NCBI GenBank assembly: GCA_021741245.1
Contig: JAIOYF010000008.1
Location: 1 to 64,000, forward strand
DNA: 64,000 bases
Origin: Paracoccaceae bacterium
GTDB taxonomy: Bacteria; Pseudomonadota; Alphaproteobacteria; Rhodobacterales; Rhodobacteraceae
Direction of reading: 5' to 3'
Below the pieces are notes generated by a model. The model was not told where the DNA came from and searched no databases. It saw only the letters and a list, made by a program, of their open reading frames with translations. Positions 17,670 to 26,927 of the stretch are shown one piece after another; within the stretch, counting starts at the first letter, position 1, and each line of letters starts with the position of its first letter. The translations under genes were made by a program, and so were the position numbers.

Positions 17670-18340
17670 TGGAATTCGTTGAATATCCCGATAGCGATTT
17701 CATGTTCCTGCGGGTCGCGGACAAGATCGCCAGTGAGTTGGGTGAATTTCTGCGCCGCGATGGCCATGCCTCTTTATGCGTGCCGGGTGGCACAACGCCC
17801 GGTCCGGTGTTTGATACCCTCTCGGGCGTGGATCTTGATTGGGCCAATGTCGCAGTTTTTCTGAATGATGAGCGTTGGGTCGGCGAAGACAGCCCGCGCT
17901 CCAACACGCGGCTTTTGCGGGAGCGATTGTTTCGTGGCCCTGCGGCGGCGGCGAACCTGATCCCGCTTTATGCGCCCGCCCCAAACCCCGAGGACCGGTT
18001 GGAGGAATTGGCGCAAGGTTTGCTGCCGCATCTGCCGATATCGGTGCTGTTGTTGGGCATGGGGGCCGACATGCATACGGCCAGCCTGTTTCCCGGCGCG
18101 GACCGTCTGGCCGAGGCGCTGTCCGCGGACGCGCCACCCCTGATGGCATTGCGAGCCGATGCGGCAGGCGAGCCCCGGATCACCCTGACCGCCCCGGTTC
18201 TGAAAGCCGCCTTCCGCACCCATATCTTGTTGCGGGGGCAAGAGAAACGCGCGGCGCTGGAACGTGCCATGACCCTTTCCCCCAGCGAGGCGCCGGTGCG
18301 CGTGGTGCTGGACACTGCAACTGTACATTGGGCCGAATGA
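17669..18340 (+). CDS. pgl: 6-phosphogluconolactonase
   Basis: 223-residue DevB-type lactonase that hydrolyses 6-phosphogluconolactone made by Zwf. Family features are [14 protein letters not shown] near residue 35 (phosphate loop), NDERWV near 70 and the [16 protein letters not shown] block near 130, where the family His (in HTASLFPG) is present. Length is normal. It lies between zwf and pgi with overlaps on both sides, so the three enzymes are made together. Confidence 0.95.
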   Translation: MEFVEYPDSDFMFLRVADKIASELGEFLRRDGHASLCVPGGTTPGPVFDTLSGVDLDWANVAVFLNDERWVGEDSPRSNTRLLRERLFRGPAAAANLIPLYAPAPNPEDRLEELAQGLLPHLPISVLLLGMGADMHTASLFPGADRLAEALSADAPPLMALRADAAGEPRITLTAPVLKAAFRTHILLRGQEKRAALERAMTLSPSEAPVRVVLDTATVHWAE

Positions 18341-19944
18341 TGATGAACCAGATTTGGAATGCCCTGCGGGATCACCATGCGGCGGTTGAGGGGCGCGCGA
18401 TCCTTGAGTTGTTCGAGGACGAAGATCGGGCAGCTGTGTTTTCTGCCTGTGCCGACGGCATGCTGTTTGACTATTCCAAGACCAATATTGATGCGCGTGG
18501 GCTGTCGCTGTTGCTGGACCTCGCCGATAATGCTGGTGTGGCCGCCAAGCGTGAGGCGATGTTCACAGGCGTCAAGATCAACGAGACCGAGGGCCGCGCC
18601 GTTTTGCACACTGCGCTCCGTAACCTTGATGTGCCAGTGATCGTGGATGGCCGGGACGTCATGCCGGATGTCCGCGCCACCCATGCCCGGATGCAGGCCT
18701 TTGCGCGCGACGTCCGGCAGGGGCGTTTCACGGGGCAGGGCGGGGCGATCACCGATGTGGTCAATATCGGCATCGGCGGGTCTGACCTTGGGCCAGCCAT
18801 GGCTGTGCTGGCGCTCGCGCCGTTCCATGACGGGCCGCGTTGTCACTTTGTCTCCAACGTCGATGGCGCGCATGTTCATGATGTGCTGGCGGGGCTGGAC
18901 CCTACGACCACTTTGGTGATCGTGGCGTCAAAAACCTTTACCACGATTGAAACGATGACCAATGCCGAAACCGCCCGCCGGTGGATGGCGGCAAAGGTGG
19001 CCAATCCGGCAGCGCAATTCGCTGCTGTCTCCACGGCTGCGGAAAAGACCGCCGCCTTTGGCATTGATGCGGCCCGCGTCTTTGGCTTTGAGGATTGGGT
19101 CGGTGGGCGCTATTCGATGTGGGGGCCGATTGGCCTGTCGATCATGTTGGCCGTGGGGCCAGAGGGGTTTGACCAGTTTCTTGCCGGAGGGGCCGTTATG
19201 GATGCGCATTTCCGCGCAGCCCCGTTTGCTGATAACCTGCCCGTCTTGCTGGCCTTGGTCGGGGTTTGGCACAACCAGATCTGCGGTTACGCCACCCGCG
19301 CGGTTCTGCCCTATGATCAACGTCTTAGTCGCCTTCCCGCCTATCTTCAGCAGTTGGAGATGGAATCGAACGGCAAGCGTGTCGGGATGGATGGCGCGGA
19401 TCTGACCATGAATTCCGGTCCCGTCGTCTGGGGAGAGCCGGGCACAAATGGGCAGCACGCGTTTTATCAACTGATTCATCAGGGGACGCGGGTGGTGCCT
19501 TGTGAGTTTTTGATTGCCCGGATTGGGCATGAAGCTGACTTGCGGCATCAGCATCTTTTGCTGGTGTCCAACTGCCTTGCACAATCGGAGGCGTTGTTGC
19601 GGGGGCGCAGTTTGGATGAGGCCCGCGCTATCATGGCCAAAAAAGGCCTGACCGGGGATGAGTTGGACCGTCAGGCCCGCCACCGGGTGTTTCCGGGCAA
19701 CCGCCCTTCGACCACGCTTGCCTATGAGCAACTGACGCCCTTTACCTTTGGCCAGATCATATCCCTTTATGAACACAGGGTTTTTGTCGAAGGGGTGATC
19801 CTTGGCATCAATTCCTACGATCAATGGGGGGTGGAGTTGGGCAAGGAACTTGCCCTTGCCTTGCAGCCTGTGCTGGAGGGCAAGGCCGGAACGGAAGGCA
19901 AGGATGGCTCGACCCGCCAGCTTGCCCAATGGTTCAAAGGCTAG
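18337..19944 (+). CDS. pgi: Glucose-6-phosphate isomerase
   Basis: 535 residues interconverting glucose-6-phosphate and fructose-6-phosphate. Visible signatures include [12 protein letters not shown] near residue 148, [10 protein letters not shown] near 200, the catalytic region [11 protein letters not shown] near 345, and the C-terminal [11 protein letters not shown]. The frame is open far upstream in pgl, but the ATG triplet at 18337-18345 overlaps the pgl stop and begins the family N-terminus (MNQIWNAL). Together with zwf and pgl it lets fructose-6-phosphate be cycled into the oxidative routes. Confidence 0.96.
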   Translation: MMMNQIWNALRDHHAAVEGRAILELFEDEDRAAVFSACADGMLFDYSKTNIDARGLSLLLDLADNAGVAAKREAMFTGVKINETEGRAVLHTALRNLDVPVIVDGRDVMPDVRATHARMQAFARDVRQGRFTGQGGAITDVVNIGIGGSDLGPAMAVLALAPFHDGPRCHFVSNVDGAHVHDVLAGLDPTTTLVIVASKTFTTIETMTNAETARRWMAAKVANPAAQFAAVSTAAEKTAAFGIDAARVFGFEDWVGGRYSMWGPIGLSIMLAVGPEGFDQFLAGGAVMDAHFRAAPFADNLPVLLALVGVWHNQICGYATRAVLPYDQRLSRLPAYLQQLEMESNGKRVGMDGADLTMNSGPVVWGEPGTNGQHAFYQLIHQGTRVVPCEFLIARIGHEADLRHQHLLLVSNCLAQSEALLRGRSLDEARAIMAKKGLTGDELDRQARHRVFPGNRPSTTLAYEQLTPFTFGQIISLYEHRVFVEGVILGINSYDQWGVELGKELALALQPVLEGKAGTEGKDGSTRQLAQWFKG

Positions 19945-20321
19945 CGGTCGCAAGACCCACTTTACGGCGCGACATCGGGTGCGGGGCGGGGTGATCCGCC
20001 CTGTCGCCGTGCGTGCACCCTGCGTACACCCCCCGTGCAGACCATTTGGCGCATCACATTAGCGGCGTTTTGACGGGGCTTTGACAAAGCTGCCCGCTGT
20101 CTGCCTTTCCTGACGGATCAAACCCGCCCCCTTTTGGACCGGCTTTGGTCGCGCCAGAATTCAAAACCTCCCCCCCCCAACGAATCCCTGTGATTTCCCC
20201 CCAAATCCATTGGTTTTCAATCCGTTGACGAAGCGCTGACGGTGAGTGTGACAGCATTAACCTTGTTCGGCACTGCTGATCAAATCTTGGGATTTTCATT
20301 TAGACACAGAGGGGATTCACC
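19945..20321. other. Intergenic region between pgi and the surface lipoprotein gene
   Basis: About 377 bases with no supported gene. A small GGTC-GCAA-GACC hairpin follows the pgi stop, but no clear U-run terminator. The promoter of the lipoprotein gene should be in the second half; I could not fix its -35/-10 boxes. No iron-box-like palindrome was seen. Confidence 0.5.
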
Positions 20322-21293
20322 ATGAGAACTCGTGGGCATTTTATCGCAATTCTTGCAGGCACGTCGCTGCTTTCGGCCTGTGGCGGCGGCGGAACAACGG
20401 TCAGCCGGGCGGGCAATGCCGCTGCAGATCAGGTTCTGGCCAAGACCACGCCCGTTGCCGCGCAGGCACTTGCGGATGGCACAACGCTTCGGGCGTCCGA
20501 GCGCGCCTCTTCGGGCGTTGCGCGCAACTTTGACGACGCCACCGCCGCTGCCGCGCAAGATACGACCGCGCGGGTGACGCGCAATGGCAGCGGCGCGCTG
20601 ACGTTGCAGGTGGGGGGCGAGACGATTGCCTTTGCGCCCGGAGATCTGACGGGCGACGGATATGGGTATGAAACCGGAGACGCTGGGATCTGGGCATGGA
20701 ACGAAGATTCCATGGCGGAGGCGCTTGATCCGGCCAATGGTCGCAACAGCCTTGTGTTTGACTATTATGCCGACCTTCCGGGCAACAAGGGGCAAAGCGG
20801 GTTCGTCGTTGTTGGCTCGGAAACCGATGCGGCAGATCTGGCGGCTTTGCCAAGTGCTACCTACAGTGGCGGAACGCGGGTGCGCGTTGCCCCAACCGCA
20901 GGGTTTGAAAACTATGACGACGCGGTGTCCGAAGCGCGGGGCGATCTGACCATGGCCGCCAATTTTGGCGCAGGCACGATTTCAGGGTCTGTCACCAATA
21001 TGGAAGGCCGTGCGCCGCGCAACGTGGACCCGACGCGCACGTGGTCGGCCCTCGACGGGACTTTGGCGCTGAATTCGACAGGCATCACCGGGAATGGGTT
21101 TGCCGGGACGGTTTCCGCCGACAGCGCCTTTACCACCGAGGTGGGGACTGTGGGCGCAGGCTCCAGCTATGCGGGAACCTTCTTTGGCACTGCGGCAAAT
21201 GAGGTCGCGGGCGGGGTCAGCCTGACGGGAACCTCGGCAGAGGATGGCACGCCCTATGTCGGTTGGGGGTTCATCCAAGGCTACAAGGACTAA
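20322..21293 (+). CDS. Surface lipoprotein with transferrin-binding-protein-like barrel (probable Slam substrate)
   Basis: 323-residue predicted lipoprotein. The signal peptide ends in a lipobox LSAC with the lipidated Cys at residue 20, followed by a Gly-rich tether. The C-terminal half has alternating Gly/Ser/Thr-rich strands (FGAGTISGSVTN, GNGFAGTVS, SYAGTFFGTAANEVAG) and ends GWGFIQGYKD, the pattern of the TbpB-type eight-stranded barrel found in Slam-dependent surface lipoproteins. The gene for a Slam-type outer-membrane protein follows 146 bases downstream. It is therefore probably carried to the cell surface by Slam. The ligand (metal, haem or a protein) is unknown; no typical ligand motif is visible. 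Confidence 0.75.
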   Translation: MRTRGHFIAILAGTSLLSACGGGGTTVSRAGNAAADQVLAKTTPVAAQALADGTTLRASERASSGVARNFDDATAAAAQDTTARVTRNGSGALTLQVGGETIAFAPGDLTGDGYGYETGDAGIWAWNEDSMAEALDPANGRNSLVFDYYADLPGNKGQSGFVVVGSETDAADLAALPSATYSGGTRVRVAPTAGFENYDDAVSEARGDLTMAANFGAGTISGSVTNMEGRAPRNVDPTRTWSALDGTLALNSTGITGNGFAGTVSADSAFTTEVGTVGAGSSYAGTFFGTAANEVAGGVSLTGTSAEDGTPYVGWGFIQGYKD

Positions 21294-21439
21294 CACGGGG
21301 ACAGGGTTTGCCAATCCTTAGGGATGTGCGCAGGAATGGCCTTGGTTCGGCGATCCGTCGCCGCGCCAAGGTCAGGTGCGGGCACTTCCCCAAGTGGTGC
21401 CCGCGCCACTGAACAAGAAAATCTTGGGACATTTTTGAC

Positions 21440-22723
21440 ATGAAACAGTTTGCAAGCGCCTTGATCGGCGGCATGGCCGCAGTTTTGCTTTTCACCGGGT
21501 CTGTCCAAGCCGAGACTGTTGGGCAGGCCCTGCGGCGCGGGGATGCAGAGGCCGCCCGCGCCGCCCTGAGTGCCGAGGTCGCGGGCCGCAAGGACGCGGG
21601 GTTGCACCGCGCGCAGTTGGAGGGATTGATTGCCCTGCGGCAGGGGGAACCCGCCAAGGCGATGCAGATTTTCCGCGCCATTCTGGAGGTCGCACCGGGG
21701 TTTGAGCCGGCGCGTCTTGGACTGGTCAAGGCGCTTGAAGCCGCGGGCCAGCGGGGGACGGCGATTGTGCAGGCGCGCAGGCTGGCCCTGCAGACCGAGG
21801 ATCAGGGCCTGCGGGATCAGTTGCTGTCCGAAGTTGCGCTGGCCGAGGGGCCAAAGCGCGGGGGCGTGGCGCTGCGTTTTGGCCTGCTGCCGTCCAGCAA
21901 TATCACGGGGGGGGCGGACGCCGACACGGTTTTGGTCGGGGGGGTTCCCTTTACGCTTGATCTGGCCTCACGCAAGGCGGGCGGTGTTGGGGCGACGGTT
22001 GGGGCAACGGCGTGGCATCGGTGGTCGCTGGGCAAAGAGTGGACGGCGACTGCCTCGGCCTCGGTCGATCTGCGGCTGTTCAATACGGCGCTGAAAGCCG
22101 ATGAGACGGATGTGGGCCTGCGGCTTGATCTGTCGCGTCAGGGCCCAAGGGGGAGCGTTTCCTTTGGGCCGCGCTTTGCGATGCTGTTTCAGGATGGCGA
22201 CAGGGCGCGGCGCCAAGCGGGGGTTGGACTGAACGCCACCTATTTTGCGTCTCCGCGCCTGCGGTTTTTCCTGTCGGCCGAGGTTTTGCGGCAGGATTTT
22301 CCACAAAGCAGCTTTCGCGATGGCACCCGCAGCAGTGCGACTGTGGGGCTGCAATGGGCCCTGTCGCGGGAAACGTTTCTGACAGTAGAGGTGCCGATGC
22401 TGCGCGAAACCGCCGTCGCCGCCCATCTGGCGCATAAGGATCTGGGTCTGGGGATTGGCCTTGCCACGCAGTTGCGCGGCGGGTTGAACCTTGGCGTCAG
22501 CGTGTTTGGCGGGCGCAATGCCTATGATGGGGTCTATCCCGGTTTTACCGTGGCGCGCCGGGATGATGTGAAAAGCCTGCGGCTGCGCCTGAGCCATGAC
22601 AAGGTGAAAATCCGGGGTTTGGTGCCGGAACTGAGTGTGACCCGCAAATGGCAGGCCAGCACGATCCCCCTGCATGACGTCACCACGACCGACGTTGCGC
22701 TTTCGCTGTCGCGGCGGTTTTAA
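21440..22723 (+). CDS. Surface lipoprotein assembly modifier (Slam, DUF560-like)
   Basis: 427 residues. A signal peptide is cleaved about residue 24 (SVQA-ET). Residues 25-140 form a TPR-like helical domain (repeated Ala/Leu-rich helices such as LEGLIALRQGEPAKAMQIF). From about 150 a beta-barrel of alternating hydrophobic strands follows, closing with the DUF560 ending in which VPELSVTRKW and a final VALSLSRRF appear; the terminal Phe is the usual outer-membrane barrel signal. Slam proteins move surface lipoproteins across the outer membrane. Pairing with the upstream lipoprotein supports this role. The ribosome site is weak. Confidence 0.8.
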   Translation: MKQFASALIGGMAAVLLFTGSVQAETVGQALRRGDAEAARAALSAEVAGRKDAGLHRAQLEGLIALRQGEPAKAMQIFRAILEVAPGFEPARLGLVKALEAAGQRGTAIVQARRLALQTEDQGLRDQLLSEVALAEGPKRGGVALRFGLLPSSNITGGADADTVLVGGVPFTLDLASRKAGGVGATVGATAWHRWSLGKEWTATASASVDLRLFNTALKADETDVGLRLDLSRQGPRGSVSFGPRFAMLFQDGDRARRQAGVGLNATYFASPRLRFFLSAEVLRQDFPQSSFRDGTRSSATVGLQWALSRETFLTVEVPMLRETAVAAHLAHKDLGLGIGLATQLRGGLNLGVSVFGGRNAYDGVYPGFTVARRDDVKSLRLRLSHDKVKIRGLVPELSVTRKWQASTIPLHDVTTTDVALSLSRRF

Positions 22724-22861
22724 GTCATGCGCAGCACATCCCAAGCCGTCGCGGGTGGGCGGTTGGCCCGCCCTGTGCCCGGAACTGACAGGGCCAAAAC
22801 CATTTTGGATCTGCCCGATCCCGTGTTAAATTTTCGCCTTGAAGCAAAGTCCTTCAGGAAA

Positions 22862-24541
22862 ATGCATCCATTGGGTGAGGCGCAGAAAACAGCATTTCGC
22901 CCCTCGGAGGGCACGCATGGCGCGCAAACCGCGACGGCCATGATGCAGGGGCCGTTTCGGGTGATCACGCAAGAGGGCGTGGATATCACGCCCGGCAGCA
23001 CGTTGCGCCAAGCCATCCTTGCGGTGCTGATCTGCGCCCCGCGTCAGATCAAGTCGCGCAAAAGCCTGCAAGACCTGTTTTGGGGGGATGCGGCGGCAGA
23101 GCGGGCCTCGGCCAATCTGCGGACCGCACTTTATCAGTTGCGGCTGGACCTTGCGCTTTTGGGACCTGATTTGTGGACCGCCGATCGACAGACCATCGGC
23201 CTTGCGCCGGGGCGGATCGTTTGCGGCGATGCCGATGTGGGGGGGGCGTCGTTTCTGGAGGGGCTGGACCTGCCCCTTGATGGCTGTGCCGGCTTTGAGG
23301 ATTTTTTGCGCGACATGCGCCTCTCAGGGGCTGATCCGGATCAGGCGGCGGAGCCTGCGCCCTTGGCCGCGCCAAGCCGCCTGTCGCTTGAACGGCCGCA
23401 TCTGGCCTTGGGTCTTTTGCCGCCCATTCATATCGGGCTTTCTGAGGGGGATCTGCACAAGGCCAATCTGTTCGTCGACACGGTGGTGCAGTCGCTTTGG
23501 CATGTCAGCACCATGGATGTGCATGATCTGCGCACGCTGGACAACCAGATCGTGCCGCTGCCGCTTTCGTCGGGAAAGGGGGCAACGCATTGGTTGCAGG
23601 CCGTTGTGCAACAAGAGGGCAAGCAGATCGGATTGCGCCTTCGGCTGTTCGAGGGGGGCACGCGCCGGTTGGTATGGCTTTCCGATCCGGTCAGCGATAC
23701 CGCCGCCCAAGACGATGGCCATGCCCATGCCATGGGTGAGCTGTTGGTGGACCGGTTGACGGGTTTGAAAGACACCTCCGACGCGCCCGACCTGTTCCCG
23801 ATTTCGGCGCTGGCTGCGATGTTTTCCCTTGACCCGGCGACGATCCTGAAGACCGAGGCGCAACTGGACAGCATGCTGGAGCGGGAGCGGTCAAGCGTGC
23901 TGGAATGCCTGCATGCCTTTGTGCAGGTTTTCAAGGTGCACGAAGGCATCGGGCCTGCTGCGGATATGGATGCCACCTATCTGTGCGAACGGGTATCGGG
24001 GATGCGCACGTCAGACCCGCTGTTGCCCCTGTGCCAAAGCCTTCTGGGCTATGCGTTGCATATGGTGAGGGATGACAGGGAAACCGCCCTTCTGTTGATC
24101 GAAGCGGCCAATGAACGGGCCCCGCATCTTGCGATCAATCTGGATCATCTTGCGGTTCTGCGCCTGATCCGGGGGGATGTGACAGGGGCCTCGGCGGCCG
24201 TGCGGCACTGCTTGCAGGCGGGGGCCTTTAGCCCATGGCGCTATACCTATGAGGTGACGGGGGCGATGGTCTGCATGGCAAGCGGCGATTTCCGCCAGTC
24301 GCTTTATCATTCCAATCAAGCCCTGTTTCGCCAGCCAAAATACCTTGGCGCGCTGCGCTATTCGATGGCGGGGCTGGCCATCAGCGGCCAGACCGCCGAT
24401 GCGCGGCGCATGCTGGCGCGCATTCAAAGCCTTCGTCCCGGCTATGACCTGTCATCCTGGGCCGAAGGTCTGCTGCGCCGGGCCCCGACACATTTGAGCC
24501 AAAGCCTTGTTCGGGGGATGCAACAAAGCGAAATCTTGTAA
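22862..24541 (+). CDS. SARP/BTAD-like transcriptional regulator
   Basis: Large predicted regulator of 559 residues from the chosen start. An OmpR-type winged helix spans about residues 28-120 (PFRVITQEGVDITPGSTLRQ, then RASANLRTALYQLR), in the arrangement of SARP activators. A middle region resembles the periplasmic-nucleotide/adenylate-cyclase-associated domain, and the C-terminal 200 residues look like TPR-type helices. The frame is open from 22727, but the ATG at 22862 has AGGA just before it and the upstream part looks non-coding. A later ATG pair near 22940 is also possible. It lies between slam and the downstream pair of genes, so it may control this locus. Confidence 0.65.
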   Translation: MHPLGEAQKTAFRPSEGTHGAQTATAMMQGPFRVITQEGVDITPGSTLRQAILAVLICAPRQIKSRKSLQDLFWGDAAAERASANLRTALYQLRLDLALLGPDLWTADRQTIGLAPGRIVCGDADVGGASFLEGLDLPLDGCAGFEDFLRDMRLSGADPDQAAEPAPLAAPSRLSLERPHLALGLLPPIHIGLSEGDLHKANLFVDTVVQSLWHVSTMDVHDLRTLDNQIVPLPLSSGKGATHWLQAVVQQEGKQIGLRLRLFEGGTRRLVWLSDPVSDTAAQDDGHAHAMGELLVDRLTGLKDTSDAPDLFPISALAAMFSLDPATILKTEAQLDSMLERERSSVLECLHAFVQVFKVHEGIGPAADMDATYLCERVSGMRTSDPLLPLCQSLLGYALHMVRDDRETALLLIEAANERAPHLAINLDHLAVLRLIRGDVTGASAAVRHCLQAGAFSPWRYTYEVTGAMVCMASGDFRQSLYHSNQALFRQPKYLGALRYSMAGLAISGQTADARRMLARIQSLRPGYDLSSWAEGLLRRAPTHLSQSLVRGMQQSEIL

Positions 24542-24559
24542 CTTTTTGCGGAGGGAAAG

Positions 24560-25570
24560 ATGAGTTTGACCGATTACAAAAGCCTTTTGCGCGAGGCCAA
24601 GCTGGTCGTCTGGGGCGACAAGATCCGGGTTGATGAATTGACCCCGGAGATCGCAAATGAAGTCCTTCTTTTGATCAAGGAAGAAATCAGCAGAGACGAC
24701 AGCACACCCGAAGGCAACGCCCGTCTGGCGTCAATCCTGCGAAACAATCTGGCGGAACGGGTGGGCGTTTCCTATAGTTTCGCCAGTGGCGGCAGCTTGC
24801 ACAAAGGACTGCACAAGGGCCTTCACAAGGGGTTGCACAAAGGCCTGCACAAAGGGTTGCACAAGGGCGCGCCGACTGGTGCGGTGGGCGGCGGGGCCTC
24901 GACCGGATTCAGTTGGCCCGAGATCGACATCCCATGGCGGGAGATCGGGTTGCTGTGCCAATATCGCGAAACGTTCAAATGGGATGAATTGGACGTGCTG
25001 CCGCCGCCACCCACACAGCAGCGCATGTCGGAGGTTAAGGATCTGATGGCGTTGCAAGACTTGCTTTGGACCCAACAGCAGACCAAGCGGCGCCTGCAGA
25101 TCGAAGTGGAGGCGGGCAATGACATCACCGCCTATATGCAACCGCTTGCCGCGACGGTGGCGGCCCCCGGATCGGCAACGGCGATCCTGTTTCAGACCTT
25201 GATCGCGCTTGGTGGCTTTATCGGCCAGCACTACAAGGCCCGGTTCAATGCGCTGCGGCCAAGCGAGCTTGACCCCAACCTTAAACCCTATCTGCCGGTT
25301 CCGGCGCATTCGTCCTATCCGTCAAACCATTCCTTCCAATCGTTTTTGATTGCCGAAACCTTTGGGCGCGCGGTGCCCGAACACCCCGGCCTGCCTGCGC
25401 TTTACCGCGCGGCATGGGAGGTGGCGACCAACCGCGAATGGGCCGGATTGCATGTGCGGTCGGACACCTATGCCGGGCGCAGGCTGGCGCGGCTTTGCAT
25501 GCCGGTGATCGAGCGGGTGCTCGAAGATCAAATGGCGCTGGTGCGTGATGACTATTACGGGAGGGCGTAG
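24560..25570 (+). CDS. PAP2/vanadium-haloperoxidase-fold protein with LHKG repeats
   Basis: 336 residues. The C-terminal domain has all three phosphatase/haloperoxidase motifs: KARFNALRP at 226-234 (K-x6-RP), PSNHS at 254-258 (H257) and R292 to H298 to D302 (REWAGLHVRSD). Residues 1-79 are a charged helical region. Residues 80-103 are six exact copies of LHKG, then a Gly-rich linker. There is no signal peptide and only one modestly hydrophobic segment near 205-222, so it seems soluble or peripheral. It could be an acid phosphatase or a vanadium-dependent haloperoxidase; the motifs do not separate these. The ribosome site GGAGGG is strong. It sits 2 bases before the subtilisin-like gene. Confidence 0.7.
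   Translation: MSLTDYKSLLREAKLVVWGDKIRVDELTPEIANEVLLLIKEEISRDDSTPEGNARLASILRNNLAERVGVSYSFASGGSLHKGLHKGLHKGLHKGLHKGLHKGAPTGAVGGGASTGFSWPEIDIPWREIGLLCQYRETFKWDELDVLPPPPTQQRMSEVKDLMALQDLLWTQQQTKRRLQIEVEAGNDITAYMQPLAATVAAPGSATAILFQTLIALGGFIGQHYKARFNALRPSELDPNLKPYLPVPAHSSYPSNHSFQSFLIAETFGRAVPEHPGLPALYRAAWEVATNREWAGLHVRSDTYAGRRLARLCMPVIERVLEDQMALVRDDYYGRA
24797..24868 (+). repeat. Tandem 12-base repeat, six copies, in the PAP2-like gene
   Basis: Six in-frame units of about TTGCACAAAGGG encode LHKG each. Synonymous third-position changes differ between units (aaa/aag, ggc/ggg/gga, ctg/ctt/ttg), so the peptide repeat looks kept by selection and is not a fresh slippage product. The His and Lys content could suit metal, phosphate or nucleic-acid binding. 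Confidence 0.95.
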
Positions 25571-25572
25571 CG

Positions 25573-26808
25573 ATGGCATCTGCGGAAAAAACCAAACCCA
25601 ATCATAAAACCGGGGTCGGCTTTTACCCGGAGTTTCCTGCGCTGTGGCACCTGCAGGCCTTGGGTGTGGTCGACGATCTGGTGAATTTTTACAGCAAAGA
25701 CTGGGAGGCCGCAGAAAAGAGCGCGCTTGAGAACGGACCGATCCGCATTGTCGTGATGGACACCACGGTTGACTGGGAGCATCCGAACCTGCGGGGCGTG
25801 ATCAACATCCAAAAGATGCGCGACTTCTCCTCACTCAACGGAGGAGAGGTTTTGGTGGGTATATCGAAAGGGGGCGCAACCATCCCAAGACCAACCGGGG
25901 CGACGGTCTATGGCGCGCATGGAACCGCCGTTGCCGGATTGATCGGGGCCCGACCGACCAAGGTCATGCTGCAACCGCCTGATCAGGAGTCGTTGCAGAA
26001 GGACAAGCTAAGGGAGGTCATTCTGCCCTATGTCGGGATCAACCCGTTTTGCGAGATCATCCCGGTCTCGCTGACCGCAGCGCCGGACCCGGATATGGTT
26101 CATGGGGCCTTGGCCTATGCGGCAAGTTTGCAGCCGCAGATCATCGTGGTTGCAGCCGCGTGGGACGATACCGACCGCGCCATCAAAGACGCGCAGAGCT
26201 TTGGCAAGCATGAGGGGAAATGGTCACATGTGAATGCGCTGTTGAGCGACGTGTGCAAGAACAGCCTCGTGCTGTGTGCTGCGGGCAATTCTGGCCCTGG
26301 GCAGATGGCCTATCCGGCGTGTCTGACGGGGCAGATCCCCGGACTGATCGCCGTGACCGCCTGTGACATCAAAGGAGAAGCCCTGACCTATGCCTTTGAC
26401 CCCAAGGGGAAACCGGGTGTCATCCGCACCTTGAGCAACCAAGGCCCCAGCTATGACCGGTCGAAGGTTCTGCTGGACCCTTGGGCGGCGGTCGATCCCT
26501 ATCTGAAACGCCCAGCGGGCAACGCGGATTTCCCGGTGCAGCGGATCATCTCGCTCGATCCGCGGGGGCCGGGCGGCTACAACCCCTCACCCTATCGCTA
26601 TACTCCGCCAAGTGATGGTCCCTATCTGGAAATCGGATCACTTTATGCCGAATTCTCGGGCACCTCGGCCGCAACGGCCATCGCGGCGGGTCTGATCAGT
26701 CTGGCCATGCAGGCCAAGAATGCGACGGATATGAAAAAGATGAAGGGGGAAGAAATGCCCAGCACGGCCACGGTTTTTGACCTGCAAGCCGCCTTGCGCC
26801 TGTTCTAG
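25573..26808 (+). CDS. Subtilisin-like (S8) serine protease
   Basis: 411 residues. The catalytic triad of the S8 family is visible: D63 in VVMDTTVD, H116 in GAHGTAVAG and S365 in FSGTSAATA. The oxyanion Asn is likely in CAAGNSGPG near residue 240. No signal peptide or clear propeptide is present, so it appears to act in the cytosol or to leave by an unusual route. It starts 2 bases after the PAP2-like gene with GGGAGGG upstream and must be co-transcribed with it. The proximity to a Slam locus invites a role in maturing or removing a partner protein, but this is inference. Confidence 0.85.
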   Translation: MASAEKTKPNHKTGVGFYPEFPALWHLQALGVVDDLVNFYSKDWEAAEKSALENGPIRIVVMDTTVDWEHPNLRGVINIQKMRDFSSLNGGEVLVGISKGGATIPRPTGATVYGAHGTAVAGLIGARPTKVMLQPPDQESLQKDKLREVILPYVGINPFCEIIPVSLTAAPDPDMVHGALAYAASLQPQIIVVAAAWDDTDRAIKDAQSFGKHEGKWSHVNALLSDVCKNSLVLCAAGNSGPGQMAYPACLTGQIPGLIAVTACDIKGEALTYAFDPKGKPGVIRTLSNQGPSYDRSKVLLDPWAAVDPYLKRPAGNADFPVQRIISLDPRGPGGYNPSPYRYTPPSDGPYLEIGSLYAEFSGTSAATAIAAGLISLAMQAKNATDMKKMKGEEMPSTATVFDLQAALRLF

Positions 26809-26927
26809 CGCCGGGCCGCGCGCGGACGGCATCTGTCCGCCAGATTACGGCGATTGCGCGGTTGACCCTGTGGCAGACATGCGGTCAGACTGACGCCAAA
26901 GCCGATGCGTGCTTTGGGGGGAATCTT

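Noticed and set aside
22727-22861. Upstream start for the SARP-like regulator
   Set aside because: No ribosome site just after the slam stop, and the first 45 codons look non-coding; the ATG at 22862 is better.
24797-24868. CRISPR-like tandem repeat
   Set aside because: Units of 12 bases without spacers, in frame inside a gene; it is a peptide repeat.
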